Shown one piece after another: positions 1 to 17,454 of a stretch of DNA of 64,000 nucleotides (its first letter is position 1; every line of letters begins with the position of its first letter). Origin of the DNA: Ditylenchus dipsaci. Lineage: Eukaryota; Nematoda; Chromadorea; Rhabditida; Anguinidae. The stretch is taken from NCBI GenBank assembly GCA_004194705.1, contig SADC01000878.1, positions 1 through 64,000 on the forward strand. Reading direction: 5' to 3'. Below the pieces are notes generated by a model, which worked only from the letters and a program-made list of their open reading frames with translations, ran no database searches and had not been told where the DNA came from. The position numbers and the translations under genes were made by a program.

Positions 1-330
1 CCCCAAAAAATCGGACCTACTCGGTTATACCGCCCCCCCCAAAAATCAAGTTTTTTAGAAGTGGTCAAAAACACATTTTCAAGCAATAATTTCGCCATAA
101 AAGGTCCAGAAAGCAATTAAAAAGGATTATGGGCTGTATTGGGAGGGGAAGGGAATAATACAGGGCCACTTTTTTTAGCTGCTTTACCATGTTTTTCAAC
201 TCGGGCCGTGGCAAAAAAGAGCCTCTATATGATTTTATGATCAAGAGTGCTTCTCGGAATCATGTCTAAGTAAGTGAGTGGCGCATCTCTAACTCTCAAG
301 CCCCCTGCGCCCCTTCGGGGGCGCAGGGGG
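1..330. repeat. Fragments of the CTACTCGGTTATAC/poly-C repeat family
   Basis: No gene is visible. Positions 17-65 and 95-175 repeat words seen at 860-1000 (CTACTCGGTTATACC, runs of C, then AAAAATCAAG and GGCTGTATTGGGAGGG). Positions 195-275 match 34005-34095 in inverted orientation. The stretch at 300-331 is a perfect GC-rich hairpin (GCCCCCTGCGCCCC against GGGGGCGCAGGGGGC); part of it recurs at 33965-33995. Confidence 0.6.
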
Positions 331-1378
331 CTTGGGGCTTGGAGTTGAGATGCGCACCCACATACCTAGACACAATCACTCGAAAGCGACTCTGGATGCA
401 TGACAAACATGCATACCAGAGTTATTTATGCGGTAGGCCCCAGTATTCAATACTATGTTCAACATCTTTGATTTTACACCGAAAAGGGTTTCCCCTCTTC
501 AGGCCTGGAGCTACGAGCCAGAGCCTCACCGTCCAAAAGTTAAACGACAACCCTCGCGATCCATCCGGCTGATCGGTCCGATCATTTCGAGTCCTTATAC
601 TTTTACGTGCACCACAAGTGGCTGGGTTTGAAAGTGACTTCAACGCTAAGAGAATTAATACTTTTGGTACTTATAGGCACTATAGAAGTGGCCCCTGTTT
701 TGTCCCTTCCCCTCCCAATACAGCCTTGAACCCTATTTTAATTGCTTTTCTGGACCTTTTATGGCGAAATTATTGCTTAAAAATGGGCGCTACTCGGTTA
801 TACCCCCCCCCCCAAAAAAGTGCTACTCGGGAATACCCCCCCCCTCCCTCAATCCTAGGAGCTACTCGTTATACCCCCCCCCCAAAAATCAAGATTTTAG
901 GAGTGGTCAAAAACCATTTTTATGTAATAATTTTGCCGTAAAAGGTCCAGAAAAGCAATTAAAATAGGGTTCAAGGGCTGTATTGGGAGGGAAAGGGACA
1001 AAACAGGGGCACTTTACAGTGCCTATAAGTACCAAAGAGTATTATTCATTCTCTAAGGGTTGTAGTCACTTTCAAACCCAGCCACTTGTGGTGCACGCAA
1101 AAAAATTAGGACTCGAAATGATCGGACCGATCAGCCGGGTGGATCGTGATGGTTGTCGTTTAACTTTTGGATGGCTGAGCCTCTGGCTCTTAGCCTCAGG
1201 CTGGAAAGTGGGGGGACCCTTTTCGGCCAAAAAATCAAAGATGTTTAACATAGTTTTGAATACTGGGGCCTACCGCATAAATAACTCTGGTATGCATGTT
1301 TTTTCATGCATCCAGAGTCACTTTCGAGTGATTTGTGTCTAAGGTATGTGGGTGTGCGCATCTCAACTCCAAGCTCAT
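331..1378. repeat. 1.05-kb fold-back element, arms about 450 bp
   Basis: The left arm reads inwards from GGAGTTGAGATGCGCACC and the right arm ends with the reverse complement near 1345-1370. The arms are similar but not identical and meet near 855, in C-rich copies of CTACTCGGTTATACC. The right edge carries ATAACCGAGTAGCGCC. Open frames here are shadows of the repeat. One arm recurs at 45090-45500. Confidence 0.8.
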
Positions 1379-1580
1379 AACCGAGTAGCGCCAAATCAGT
1401 TTTCAAAAAATGTGCAAATGATTTTGTCTAAGTTTTACGTCAAGGACGAAATATATACTCAAATGAATTTGAAAATCCTAACATTTACTCAAAATCTGGC
1501 GGGAGTTTCAAATGATAATGAAAACTAGACTAAACTTCACTAGAATTTTTGAATTCTGAAGACAGGAAAGATTTTTAAAA
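1379..1580. other. Unassigned AT-rich sequence
   Basis: No coding signal, repeat or RNA gene is recognised here. Confidence 0.4.
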
Positions 1581-1581
1581 G

Positions 1582-1756
1582 TCGGGAGTTCCGATTTTTA
1601 AGTCCCGACTCGGGACAGAACAATAAATCCGGGAATCCCAAAATAGCATCAGGACGGGACATCGGGACGGGACAGACTCAAATAGCTTTCCAGGACGGAA
1701 AAAAAACCTCTGAAACCTTTCGGGACGGGGTGTCCCGTCCTGGCCGTCCTCCATCC
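1582..1756. repeat. GGGACGGGAC-rich repeat
   Basis: The stretch consists of degenerate GTCGGGA/CGGGACGGGAC words, partly arranged as inverted repeats (for example around 1582-1612). A related CCGTCCCGTC block lies at 47105-47235. It is non-coding. Confidence 0.55.
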
Positions 1757-2530
1757 CGATACGTGACAATTCATTGTCCCTTGTTAAAAAGAGACGATTC
1801 GTCGTCACTCGTATAAAAGGCACGATTCATCCTCCCTGGTTAAAAATGGTGAATTCATTATCCTTTTAAAAAAAGACAATTCATCGCCTTTTCTGGTACG
1901 GCGGTCATTCATCGACCGGTCAATTCATCGACATTATCGGTAGGAGCCGCAACTGGAATACCTTACTTCATACAACTGCCAATTTGCATATTTCCACTCG
2001 CACAAAACCGAAATCTAATGTTCTGACTTATTATCCTCCTGTTGTTTTCCAACTTAGGATTAGGGTAGGCCAGCGTGCGAGGAATAATTCAAACATTTTT
2101 CCCAGTATGAGTATCTAGGTGAGTGTATCCAGGTGTAGTTAACCAGGATCTGGTACTCTGAAGGTGCTACCCAGGTAAGGGTTTCCAGGAGGCGGTAACC
2201 AGGTAAATATGACTAAGAGGTGGTAAGTTACCACCTTTTATCACTGGTAACCAGGGGGAAGTGCCAGAAGGGGCATTCAGGTGGTGGTACCTAGGCGACA
2301 TCCAGGTAGGGGCACTCAGGATGTGGTACCCAGTTGGCGAGTACACATGGGCGGCCTTTGGCCTTAGCCTTTATAGTTACCAATGATAAGGTTCATATAA
2401 GGATTTGAAAAAGGCATTGAAACTTTCCAAGCCTAAAATTTAAAAAAAAACGATGAATTGTCCTTTTTTTAAAAAGGACGATGAATCGTCCCTTTTATAC
2501 GAGTTACGATGAATTGTCCGTATCCGCCTC
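1757..2530. repeat. Inverted-repeat element with GACGATTCATCGTCC words
   Basis: The left end (1765-1895) and right end (2445-2530) share, in inverted orientation, ACAATTCATTGTCC and ACTCGTATAAAAGG. Each end holds several copies of the near-palindromic word GACGATTCATCGTC. The middle (2100-2360) is a degenerate array of CCAGGT and GGTACC words. No transposase frame is visible. Confidence 0.6.
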
Positions 2531-3353
2531 CATCCCTAGTCAAACCTACCAACTGTCGTCAAGTTTCACGCAGGTATCAATTATTTGTTTATTTATAAGA
2601 GCAAAAGCACAATCAATTAGTTTTCATCTTTACAATCTATAAGAAAAGCTTTTAGACTATGATCACGAAAATTCCAAGTCTACAGTTGCTAAGCTCAAGC
2701 ACACAGTTTAGTTACTGGCAGTATTTACCACAAAATGAATACAAAATTTTTCTAAATGGCAGTGAAAGTAGAATGTATTTTATTTGGTAGGCTCAAAAGT
2801 GTTTTCTCTAGCTGATAGGCGGACTTGTCGTGGTTTGCTTGTGGGCTGTACGCTGAAAAAGACAAACAAATAATTCATTTTTTATTTTTACGGTCACTTT
2901 ACTGTAAGATACTAACAAGCGAGGGACTCTGACTGTGACCTAGGCCAACTCCGATGACAATTTTTTTCTGCGTACTGTTGTAAATCTTGCCCAAGTCCCT
3001 GAAAATTCTGGCTCCTCGGCTCTGAAGGTCCACAAAGCGTGGTAAAAGGGTCACTCAAAGTGAAAAAAATACCTTGATACCCCTACAATGGTTTTCATAG
3101 CTGACCCTTGGCCATGGGTCATTCTTAAAATTTTTATTGATTTTCAAAGGTGGGGAGCTGAATTCACATGGGATTTGGGTACGCTCTGGAAGAATACGCG
3201 CATAAAAAATAATTATTGAAAAAACGCCAGGTCACAGTCATGGTCCCTCCCTTGTAAAAAGCAAATATTTTTTCGAATATGAAAAAACCTGTAAAGTTGA
3301 CTGTCGATACAATCAGAACTATGAACATATAATTTACAAAAGGCTATAGCAGG
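2531..3353. other. Unassigned intergenic stretch
   Basis: No gene, RNA or clear repeat border is recognised in this 0.8-kb AT-rich stretch. Confidence 0.4.
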
Positions 3354-3361
3354 TCTGCCAG

Positions 3362-4089
3362 CAGGGTTGGCTGGGTGTGGCTTTAGGCCCCATCACGAAG
3401 CCCCTTTATTTCATAAAAATAAAACCCGTGGGTGTGGCCTAAAGCTCTATAGTGTGGTTTTCTATTTTTGACAATTTTCGAAGTACCACGGTGTGGCTTT
3501 TGAAGCCTCCGTGGGGCTTTTTGGTATAATTTACTTTGTATATTGACCTTTTTTCTTTACTTTGATAATTTTATTATTTCTGCTGCTTATAAGTATTAAC
3601 AAGGGAAAGGCTAACGGTGATGACAGTGCACCCTAGGGTACCGTAAATCCTCTAATAGAGCCCCGGGGCTTTATTTTTCAATCCCTGAAAAATCTTGAAA
3701 TTGTCAATCAAAAGTGGTGCTAACTCTGAAACTCTAGTCAAATATCGAGGGGGGGCTCTATTAGAGAGGGGGGCTCTATTAGAGGATTTACGGTATCTTT
3801 ATACGGAAAACGAAGATAAATGAATTACACTTTGAAACAAGGTTTTTTTTAAAAAGAAATCCTAATAGTAAGAAATCCTTTTAGAAAACAGAGATCCATA
3901 AAAATGCTTCTTAGCTGAGATATAACTTTAAAGGGCACGCCGAAAAAAGCCACGACGTCAAAAAGTGGAGCCAATTAGCCAAAATAGTGAGCCTGCACCG
4001 GAGCTTCCCGTGTGGCCTTCTCAAATGAGAAATTTGGATTTTTTAAAAAGCCACACCGAGGATTGAAAAGCCACGCATGGCAAGCCCTG
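3362..4089. mobile_element. Non-autonomous hAT-like element with 8-bp target duplication
   Basis: The ends are CAGGGTTGGC on the left and GGCAAGCCCTG on the right. The flanks are TCTGCCAG (3354-3361) and TCTCCCAG (4090-4097), an 8-bp duplication with one mismatch, the length made by hAT transposases. GTGTGGCTTT words recur in inverted orientation near both ends, like subterminal repeats. No transposase frame is present. A separate MITE (3639-3795) sits inside. Confidence 0.7.
3639..3795. mobile_element. MITE, TACCGTATTTCCTCTAAT family
   Basis: The element begins TACCGTAAATCCTCTAATAG and ends with the reverse complement. Its inner part contains TTGAAATTGTCAATCAAAA, shared with the copies at 4501-4645, 20592-20751 and 44895-45054. 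Confidence 0.8.
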
Positions 4090-4500
4090 TCTCCCAGGTT
4101 GGGGCTGATGTTGGGGCTGAGGGGGGCAAAAAAATAATTTGAAAAAAAATTGTAGAATATTATCAGAGTAAAAAAGTGTCCTCCGCTGCGTTCAAAAACC
4201 ATGGTCCTTTAAAGCATGTTTTTTGATGAAAAAAATTGCTTTTAGATGTTACAGTATAGTGAACTTGAAAAAATATGAAAAAATAAATAAAATAAGCACA
4301 CACGACACAACTAAACACACACCACAAATACTAGTTTGTACCTAAAATTCTGTCGTTTTCCGTTGTGGTTTTTTTACATAATATTTGGTTATTAAAACCT
4401 GGTAGGCCAAGAAATGTGTCCAATTTCAGACGGTTTAGGACAACTTCTTTGTATAACATGATGTCGAAGTTCTGTTTTTGCAGACTCAGTTGTCTTAAGC

Positions 4501-4645
4501 CCCACGTATTTACTCTATTAACTCCCCATGCGGAGTTATTTTTCAACCCCTAAAAAATCTTGAAATTGTTAATCAAAAATGGCCCTAACTCTGAAATCCT
4601 AGTCAAAAAAACGAGAGGTGGTGAGTTAATAGAGGAAATACAGTA
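4501..4645. mobile_element. MITE, TACCGTATTTCCTCTAAT family
   Basis: Ends read CGTATTTACTCTATTAACTC and GAGTTAATAGAGGAAATACA. The core matches the family core at 3665-3735 and 44940-45000. Confidence 0.75.
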
Positions 4646-5410
4646 TATGGAATATGATATCAAAAATACAATTTTTCTTTGTTTTTTATATTATACCTCT
4701 GATGAGGTTTATAATTCCAACCTCATATGGCACCATATCAAATAAATTTGAGGCTTAAGAAAAGTCGACTAGTGAAAGAAGAATTTCAAGATATTATCAG
4801 AAAAAAGTTGCAACCGTTTGAAATTGGCCGAATTTTTTCGACCCGCCCCCTGTCTTTGTTTAAAACAGGCACACTCTTTTTGCAGCCAAGGTTCTGAGCT
4901 ACAAAAGAAGTAATCCAGTTTAAATATTGATAATAAAATATTACGAAAAAACACGATATTACACAAAACATTTTTTTAGGTAACGACAAAATTTTCGAAA
5001 CAGCATAATGGCATTTCACTGCTTCCAAACCTACTTAACAGCTTCATAATCGATGTTATTATTAATCTAAAGCTTAATTTAAAATGTGTGTATATCATTT
5101 AACTCTAGGATGGTCACTTAAAATGTCACTTCTGGGTACTTTGGGGCTAATCGTCCCAGAAATGTGGAGTTTTTTTTATTGCTGTTACATCTATGTTATA
5201 TTTTAAATGGAAGAGAATACTCTGGCACTTTTAGCACTTTTTTAATGCTAAAATAGTGCCAAATGCAGTTCTCTGGTCTCAGGTTCAAATCCATCTAGCG
5301 ACAACATTTTTATTTTTTTTTTGTTTTTCTCTCTTCTAATAGAAAAGTGTTATCACTTTGAATTCAGCACTTCGAAGGTGAATTTTATGGTACTCCGTGG
5401 GCAATATTTG
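4646..5410. other. Unassigned stretch with one tRNA-like B-box
   Basis: No gene is recognised. GGCACTTTTAGCAC at 5225-5238 pairs with a complementary word ending near 5262, and GGTTCAAATCC at 5282-5292 matches the RNA polymerase III B-box consensus followed by a T run. This may be a worn tRNA-derived element. Confidence 0.35.
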
Positions 5411-5414
5411 AATA

Positions 5415-6147
5415 AAACTTTCTATCTAACTACCGAGTACTTATCCCGGTTACCCGCCCCAAACCCCCCAAATTTATTGAAAGTGACCCGAAAACAGGTT
5501 CTAAGTTACTTTTTTTTAGCTTAATACGATACAAGAAACATTTCTAAACAGTTTTCAACTTCAAGGTAAAAAAAGTTTAAAAAATTTGACTTAAACTCAT
5601 GAAGGCCAGATGGTCTTTTCGGGACATCTTAGGTTTATTTTACATTTTTAGGCTCAGGTTTAGGCAAGGGTAGGTGAGTGTTCGTGAGGACGGACTCAAA
5701 AATATCTCTATGTTAAAAAAGTGAGAAAAACATGTTCGAGTCCGTCCTAACATGCGCTGACCTACCCTTGCCTAAGCCTTAATCCTAAAATACACACCAG
5801 GGGGACCAAGTCAAATGGTGGTAATAGTCGAACAGAACTAGCACTATTCACTTATACATGTGCATACCATAGTTTCTATGTGCGGTAGACCCTGAAAAGT
5901 AAAACGCATTCGAAACTTATTACTTTTTTATATATTTGACTACAATCTAGTCAAAAATGACCCTAAAATACCCTAAAAAGACCATATGGCCTTTATGAGT
6001 TGACGTCAAAATTTTTTGAACAGTTTGTTTATTTTTAAATTGGAAACTGTTTAGAAATGTTTATTGTATCGTATTAAGCAGAAAAAAAAGCTCCCTTTTA
6101 AAAAATTTGGGGATGGGGGCTGGGATAAACGGGATAGGTACCAACTA
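5415..6147. repeat. Inverted repeat, arms about 210-230 bp
   Basis: The left arm (about 5415-5635) and right arm (about 5940-6147) are inverted copies with moderate divergence. Shared words include AAACATTTCTAAACAGTTT, GACCATATGGCC-like text and CGGGATA/TATCCCG. The loop carries a separate TTAGGC-bearing hairpin (5648-5790). Confidence 0.65.
5648..5790. repeat. TTTAGGCAAGGGTAGG hairpin element
   Basis: The left side contains GTTTAGGCAAGGGTAGG and GGACGGACTC; the right side contains GAGTCCGTCC and CCTACCCTTGCCTAAGCC. Related copies lie at 2047-2085, 8578-8632, 10815-10865, 35985-36090 and 39040-39100. Confidence 0.75.
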
Positions 6148-6304
6148 CCGTATAACCTGTATTAATCCCCCGCCCTCTAATAACCCCCACTCCTCATTTT
6201 TTTACTAAAATTTCAGAGTTAGGGCTATTTTAGATTTACAATTTCAAAATTTTTCAGAGATTGAAAATTAATTCTCCATGGGGATTGGTAGAGGTTATAT
6301 GGTA
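6146..6304. mobile_element. MITE, TACCGTATTTCCTCTAAT family (diverged)
   Basis: Ends are TACCGTATAACCT and AGGTTATATGGTA in inverted orientation. The core shares CAGAGTTAGGGC and a TTGAAAATTTT-type word with other family members. Confidence 0.65.
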
Positions 6305-6402
6305 TGTAGTTAATGCTAAAATTCTAGAATTTTTTTTATCACCAGTATAAAAGCAAGTGACTTTGCATATAACGTACCCTCTATATAATGTACCCTTCCC
6401 TA

Positions 6403-12746
<6,344 letters not shown>

Positions 12747-12862
12747 CTAATAACATCTTCATTATATAGTCGCAAAAATTTTGAATTTGTAAATTACAAA
12801 TTGTAATGCGTATATTGTCTCGAGAGGACGAAGGAAAATGTTTTAGGCTGTAGGTGAAAACA

Positions 12863-14695
12863 CACACCAAAATACTGATTTCCCGCAGTAAATTTATTTT
12901 TTCCCGCAGTAAATTTGAATTTCAAACAAAATAATGATTTCCCGCAGTAAATTTTGGATTTCCCGCAGTAAATTTGGTGACTTTGTGCAATTCGGGTTTT
13001 TTTTTCGCTTTTTCGTCCATACTAATATCACACAGTTATTTCATGAACATATGAAAATATTTTATTTGCTTTTTACAGCAATTGTTTCGAAATGCCCGAG
13101 AACCTGGAGATGTATGGACAAACGACAAAATTTGCAAATCGAAAAAAGATGTCGATTTTTGGCTATCCGAAAACACACGCTAGACTCATCATAAAGAAGA
13201 AGGAGGCTTCCAGACAAGTACTGATGCTTATTTTTTCAAATACTCTAAGCCAAATCGGGAGAAGAAGTTTGACTGCAAAGCGCGGATGCGAATTCGCTTT
13301 AAGAATGACATCTCTGAGGTATGCTTTCTTTCTTTGCGTTGCAGGATTTGTTTTTCTAGGCCTACATCCAGACTAGCGGTGCTCATAATCATCGACGGCT
13401 TCTCGATAATGGGCTTAGCTCTCCAGTCAAGAAAAAGATTGAAGCTTTAGACGAGCCTCATAGTGAAAAAACTGCCAAGCACATTCAAAGAACCATTCAA
13501 GTTGGACATAATTCTGAGCAGCTTTTTGACGATTCATTAGAAAAATAAAAATGTTTAGAAAGATGTCGAGCTGGAGGGTTCAGTCATTCCATCTCTGGAG
13601 CAGGTGCAAAATCAAAAGGCAGATAACGCTAGAAAGGATCTACCCAAAGCAAAGATTCATGAAACAGCTGTCGAAAAAATTAAAGAGGATGTGAATTTTC
13701 TAGCGAGAGCAAACTCTCTGTTAGAATTGGCGGCCGGTTCGTCTTTTCACACATATAAATCATCTTCTGACCAATCAATTTTCAGCATCCAGAACACTAT
13801 GTATACCATCAAGAGTATGTGTGGCTTATCCGTTCAAGTTGCTGCAATATCGATGCTGAGTTAGAGCTTATGTGGACTGAACTTTTGCAAGCAGAAACCA
13901 CCAACGATCTTGATTGAACGTACTCAAATTGGCAGAGGTTAGAGTTCTAAGTTCAATACGCCTACTTTTAGTAATTGTAGGTACCAGATCCTTCGAAATT
14001 CTGGAAAACGGAAGCCGAAAGACTTATTGATCCAGTACCACGACCACTGGAGCCAAGAAAAAAGAGGGGCGAAGAAAGAAAGTTGGCCGGGCTTTAGAGC
14101 GCCTTCAGAAATGAAAATAGTTGATTGTTATTACAGCTGTTATTGTTGTTCCGTAGATAAAGATGATACTTTTTCAGGGCTGTTTTACGTGAGTTTGCAG
14201 AGTGAGGATCGCCATTTGACGCCCGAATTTGCTAAAAATTTCATTCCGGATCAGTACACACCACTCCACACTACTCCAAACACCACTTTGAATGATTTTC
14301 AAAGGTCAAAAACATTTAAAAAATGTTTGTAATAGTTCAGAGTTGAGTTCTGAGAAATTGAGTGAATTAGAACGGGATTTCGATGCGCGAAAATGTTTTT
14401 TTTTCGCAAATGGATAAGTTTTTTAGTAGATTATCAAAAACCCAGTTTTTATTGGCTTCTGGACACTTTAGCTTGGGATTTTAAGCGATTCAACGTCGAT
14501 TCTGACTGTAAAACCGTGTTGTTGCAAACTTTTGACTGGAATTGCACAAATTTTCAAATTTACTGCGTGAAATCTGAAATTTACTGCGGGAAATGGAAAT
14601 CAGTAATTTACTGCGGGAAATCATTATTTTGTTTGAAATTTAAATTTACTGCGGGAAAAATAAATTTACTGCGGGAAATCAGTATTTTGGGTGTG
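12863..14695. mobile_element. Mutator-like element with tandem-word inverted ends
   Basis: Both ends start CACACC(C)AAAATACTGAT and then carry several inverted copies of TTTCCCGCAGTAAATTT (left 12876-12977, right 14565-14680). The interior holds a decayed plus-strand reading frame (13092-14110). The left edge lies about 190 bp upstream of the PDZ start codon. A clean target duplication was not found; long inverted ends fit Mutator-like transposons. Confidence 0.65.
13092..14107 (+). pseudogene. Decayed MULE/FLYWCH-like DNA-binding protein fragment
   Basis: The pieces read, with short introns, KFDCKARMRIRFKND, then IQTSGAHNHRRLLDNG and VKKKIEALDEPHSEKTAKHI, later EHYVYHQEYVWLIRSSC and PDPSKFWKTEAERLIDP. 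The Cys...HNH layout is that of WRKY/FLYWCH-like zinc fingers at the N terminus of nematode Mutator-like transposases. The frame changes between pieces and no catalytic DDE core is visible, so the copy is probably dead or only a fragment. Confidence 0.5.
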
Positions 14696-15262
14696 AAATC
14701 AATTTGAGCCAATGTTTTATGACTATGCAAGAAAAGGTAATTTCAGTATTTTTCAAAAATATTTTCTCCTTTGTTCCTGTTTTCAGCCCTTGGTTTAAAA
14801 ATCTCATTATAGCTGTTTACCGTATTTCCTCTGATAAGCGCCCTCGGGCGCTTATTTTTCAAACCATCAAAAACCGGAAAATTTGGAATTCCATTTCGAG
14901 ATTTTTGGGTGCTCAACCAAAATCTAAAAAGTGGAATCGGTAGAGCTCGTGGGAGTTAAGAAAACGTATCAAACAGCTTTGCAAAATATTGCTTCTACAC
15001 TGAGATCCAGACCAGGGTTTGCATTTTTTTTCTAAAAGTCCGAATGAAAATGCTAGTAAGACGTTTTTGCCCTAACTTTATTTTTTCTAGTTTGGCCTTC
15101 TGTTCTCGCTAGAATTTACAAAGTCTAGTTTTGCGAATGATTTCTACTAGCATTTTGGAAGTCTGATAAAAACAAAACGCCAAGCTAGCATTTACAAAAG
15201 TTTGTTTTTGCCGTCGATTTCTACTAGCATTTGTAAAGTCTAGTTAGAGCAAAATGCCACAC

Positions 15263-17098
15263 CACAGCCTTTCAAAATTTGAATCTTAGTGTAATAGGGA
15301 AATTTGGCGCCAAACGAAAAACTATCAAAAATGGTCGACTTAAGGCCGTTTTTGTTTCATGCTTCTGATGAGGTTTTTTTATTTTCGGTTTTCGCATGCT
15401 TATAGCCAAAATTTTTCTCACATTCAGGGCTTTCGAATGAGCCATCACTTGCCGATAAAACAGTTGAAATTGCAAAACCACAATAAATTTCTTTGAAAAT
15501 TTTCAAAAAAAAATCTTCGTCTCATTGACATGATTGAGATCCTGCCAAGTTTTTGTGCCCAATTTTTCTCAGACAAAACCGGAGACTAGATAGAAGAGTA
15601 AATTTGCTGCATTTTGGTACCAAGGACGTATATAAAAAATACAAATTTAGGGTGTTTTATACAAAAGCTAGAGGGAAAACGCAAAAACCCTATTTTTACT
15701 CGGAAAAATGCCAGTTGTTTCACTCTTTTGGTCTGAGATTTCTGAAAAATGGCCTTTAAGGATTTTTTATAGTTTGTCGTGGGACTTTATTTGTTGCGCT
15801 ATCTTTTAATGCATGAAGCGCTAGAAAAAATGCGAATTTTTGAGTTTTTTATGCGAGACAAAGATTTATGTTTCAGGTCTAGCAATGGTCAATACCCGAA
15901 AAATGCAAAAAGATGCTGAAGAGCAGCCGATATTCGGGAAATTTCAAGCTCTGGCATGCAAGCGATGGTCTAAAAAGTCAAACATGAAGCAAATTGAAGT
16001 ACAGAAGAGAAAGCAGCAAGTGCAAAAGCAAGAGAAGTGTGGGAACTTCGTCATCGTAAGCTGTTTCATATGGCTGTACCTGATATTTTGAAAGAGCTTT
16101 CGTTTTAGTGAAGCAAGCTGATAAGCAACAGCTGGAGGCTAAATCAAGAGAAGAACTTTCAGCCAAGAGGCAGAATGCAGTCACAGTAAGATGGAACAGG
16201 TTAAGATCCAGAAAAGAACAAAGAGTAAAAGCTGAATGAAGCAAGAATGGACCATGACTGAGTTGGACAAAGGATCTGTAAGTAATTTTTCTACCAAATA
16301 CTGTTTCGTTTGGTTGAAAAACTTTAGTCGAATTGTAGAGATGCCAATCTTCCGTTGAAAATTGATGCGCTCAACTGCTCCAATCTGATCAACGTCTCGC
16401 CAATCACTCAGTCGATCGTTTTTCTGCTTCTTTGGTGGGTCGTGCTTCGAGTCATCGTAAGGGAATAAGGCTGAAGTGGAGGCTGAAGCTGCCCATATGG
16501 TAAGTGATAAGCTCTTTTATGATGATAAGCTCTTTTAAGAAGCGTCGCTGAAGAAGGATAATATTCCAAGAAAATTTTGTTAATGTATCCGATGTTACGC
16601 TATGTCATACATTTACTTTTGAGCTTCCGTTAAATAAATTTTATTCTGGTACCATTGCATGAATCTGGTGTTTTAGGATAGTTATTGGGGCTTAAAATTT
16701 GAGGAAAGTTTATTTTTTGGCAAAAAAAATTACATGGAAAAGGTAGAAGGGAAAGAAACCAATCCTAATTTATAATAATCTTATTTTCAATGTTCACTTA
16801 AACTTGGTTTTCTGCTAGTTCGCTTCCATTGGTAAGATAGTTATTTGCGTTAACTTACAGTCTAGATATTTACTGTTTGACTTGAATTTTGAGTTGGAAG
16901 TTGAATCCGAATAAAGTTACTTTTGTCTTTTCATGTATTGCCGATTTTAAGGGTGCATATGTTTAATTTTGAAATAATTATCTGATAATTGGTTAACAAA
17001 AGAGTAACAAATTTAAAAAGCGCATAAAAATCACAATGAAATTCTTGGCGTTTTGTTTAAGTTGAACTACAAGGAAATTCAAATTTTGAAAGGCTGTG
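15263..17098. mobile_element. 1.84-kb element nested inside the hAT transposon
   Basis: Inverted ends of about 22 bp begin CACAGCCTTTCAAAATTTGA. ACAC flanks both sides (15259-15262 and 17099-17102). Joining the flanks restores ATGCCACACTAGCATTT, the subterminal hAT word seen intact (reverse complement) near 19785. The inside has Lys/Gln-rich plus-strand frames around 15885-16250 of unknown nature. Confidence 0.75.
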
Positions 17099-17454
17099 AC
17101 ACTAGCATTTACAAAAGTTTGTTTTTGCCGTCAATTTTCCACTAGCATTTCTAAAGTCTAGTAAAATCGAAATGCCAAGCTAGCATTCGCAAAAGTTTGA
17201 TTTTGCGGGAGATCTCTACTAGCGTTTCGGAAGTCTAGTATAAGGAAAAAGATAAGCTAGCATTTCTGAAAATTTGTTTTTGCGGGCAATCTCTAGTGGC
17301 ATTTTATATGATCTGCTTTGAAAGAAACGCCCTTATTAGCAATGAAATATCTTCACTTTTTTGTATTTTCAGTGTTTAGAGTTTTAACAGTTCCTAACCT
17401 CTTCTATATTCAGAAATTTTGATTTTCTCTACAATGCTCTCTTTTCGCTCCAAC

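Noticed and set aside
339..1342. Open frames of 60-119 codons in the first 1.4 kb
   Set aside because: They lie in the two arms of a fold-back repeat and reappear in the copy at 45085-45660; no family signal.
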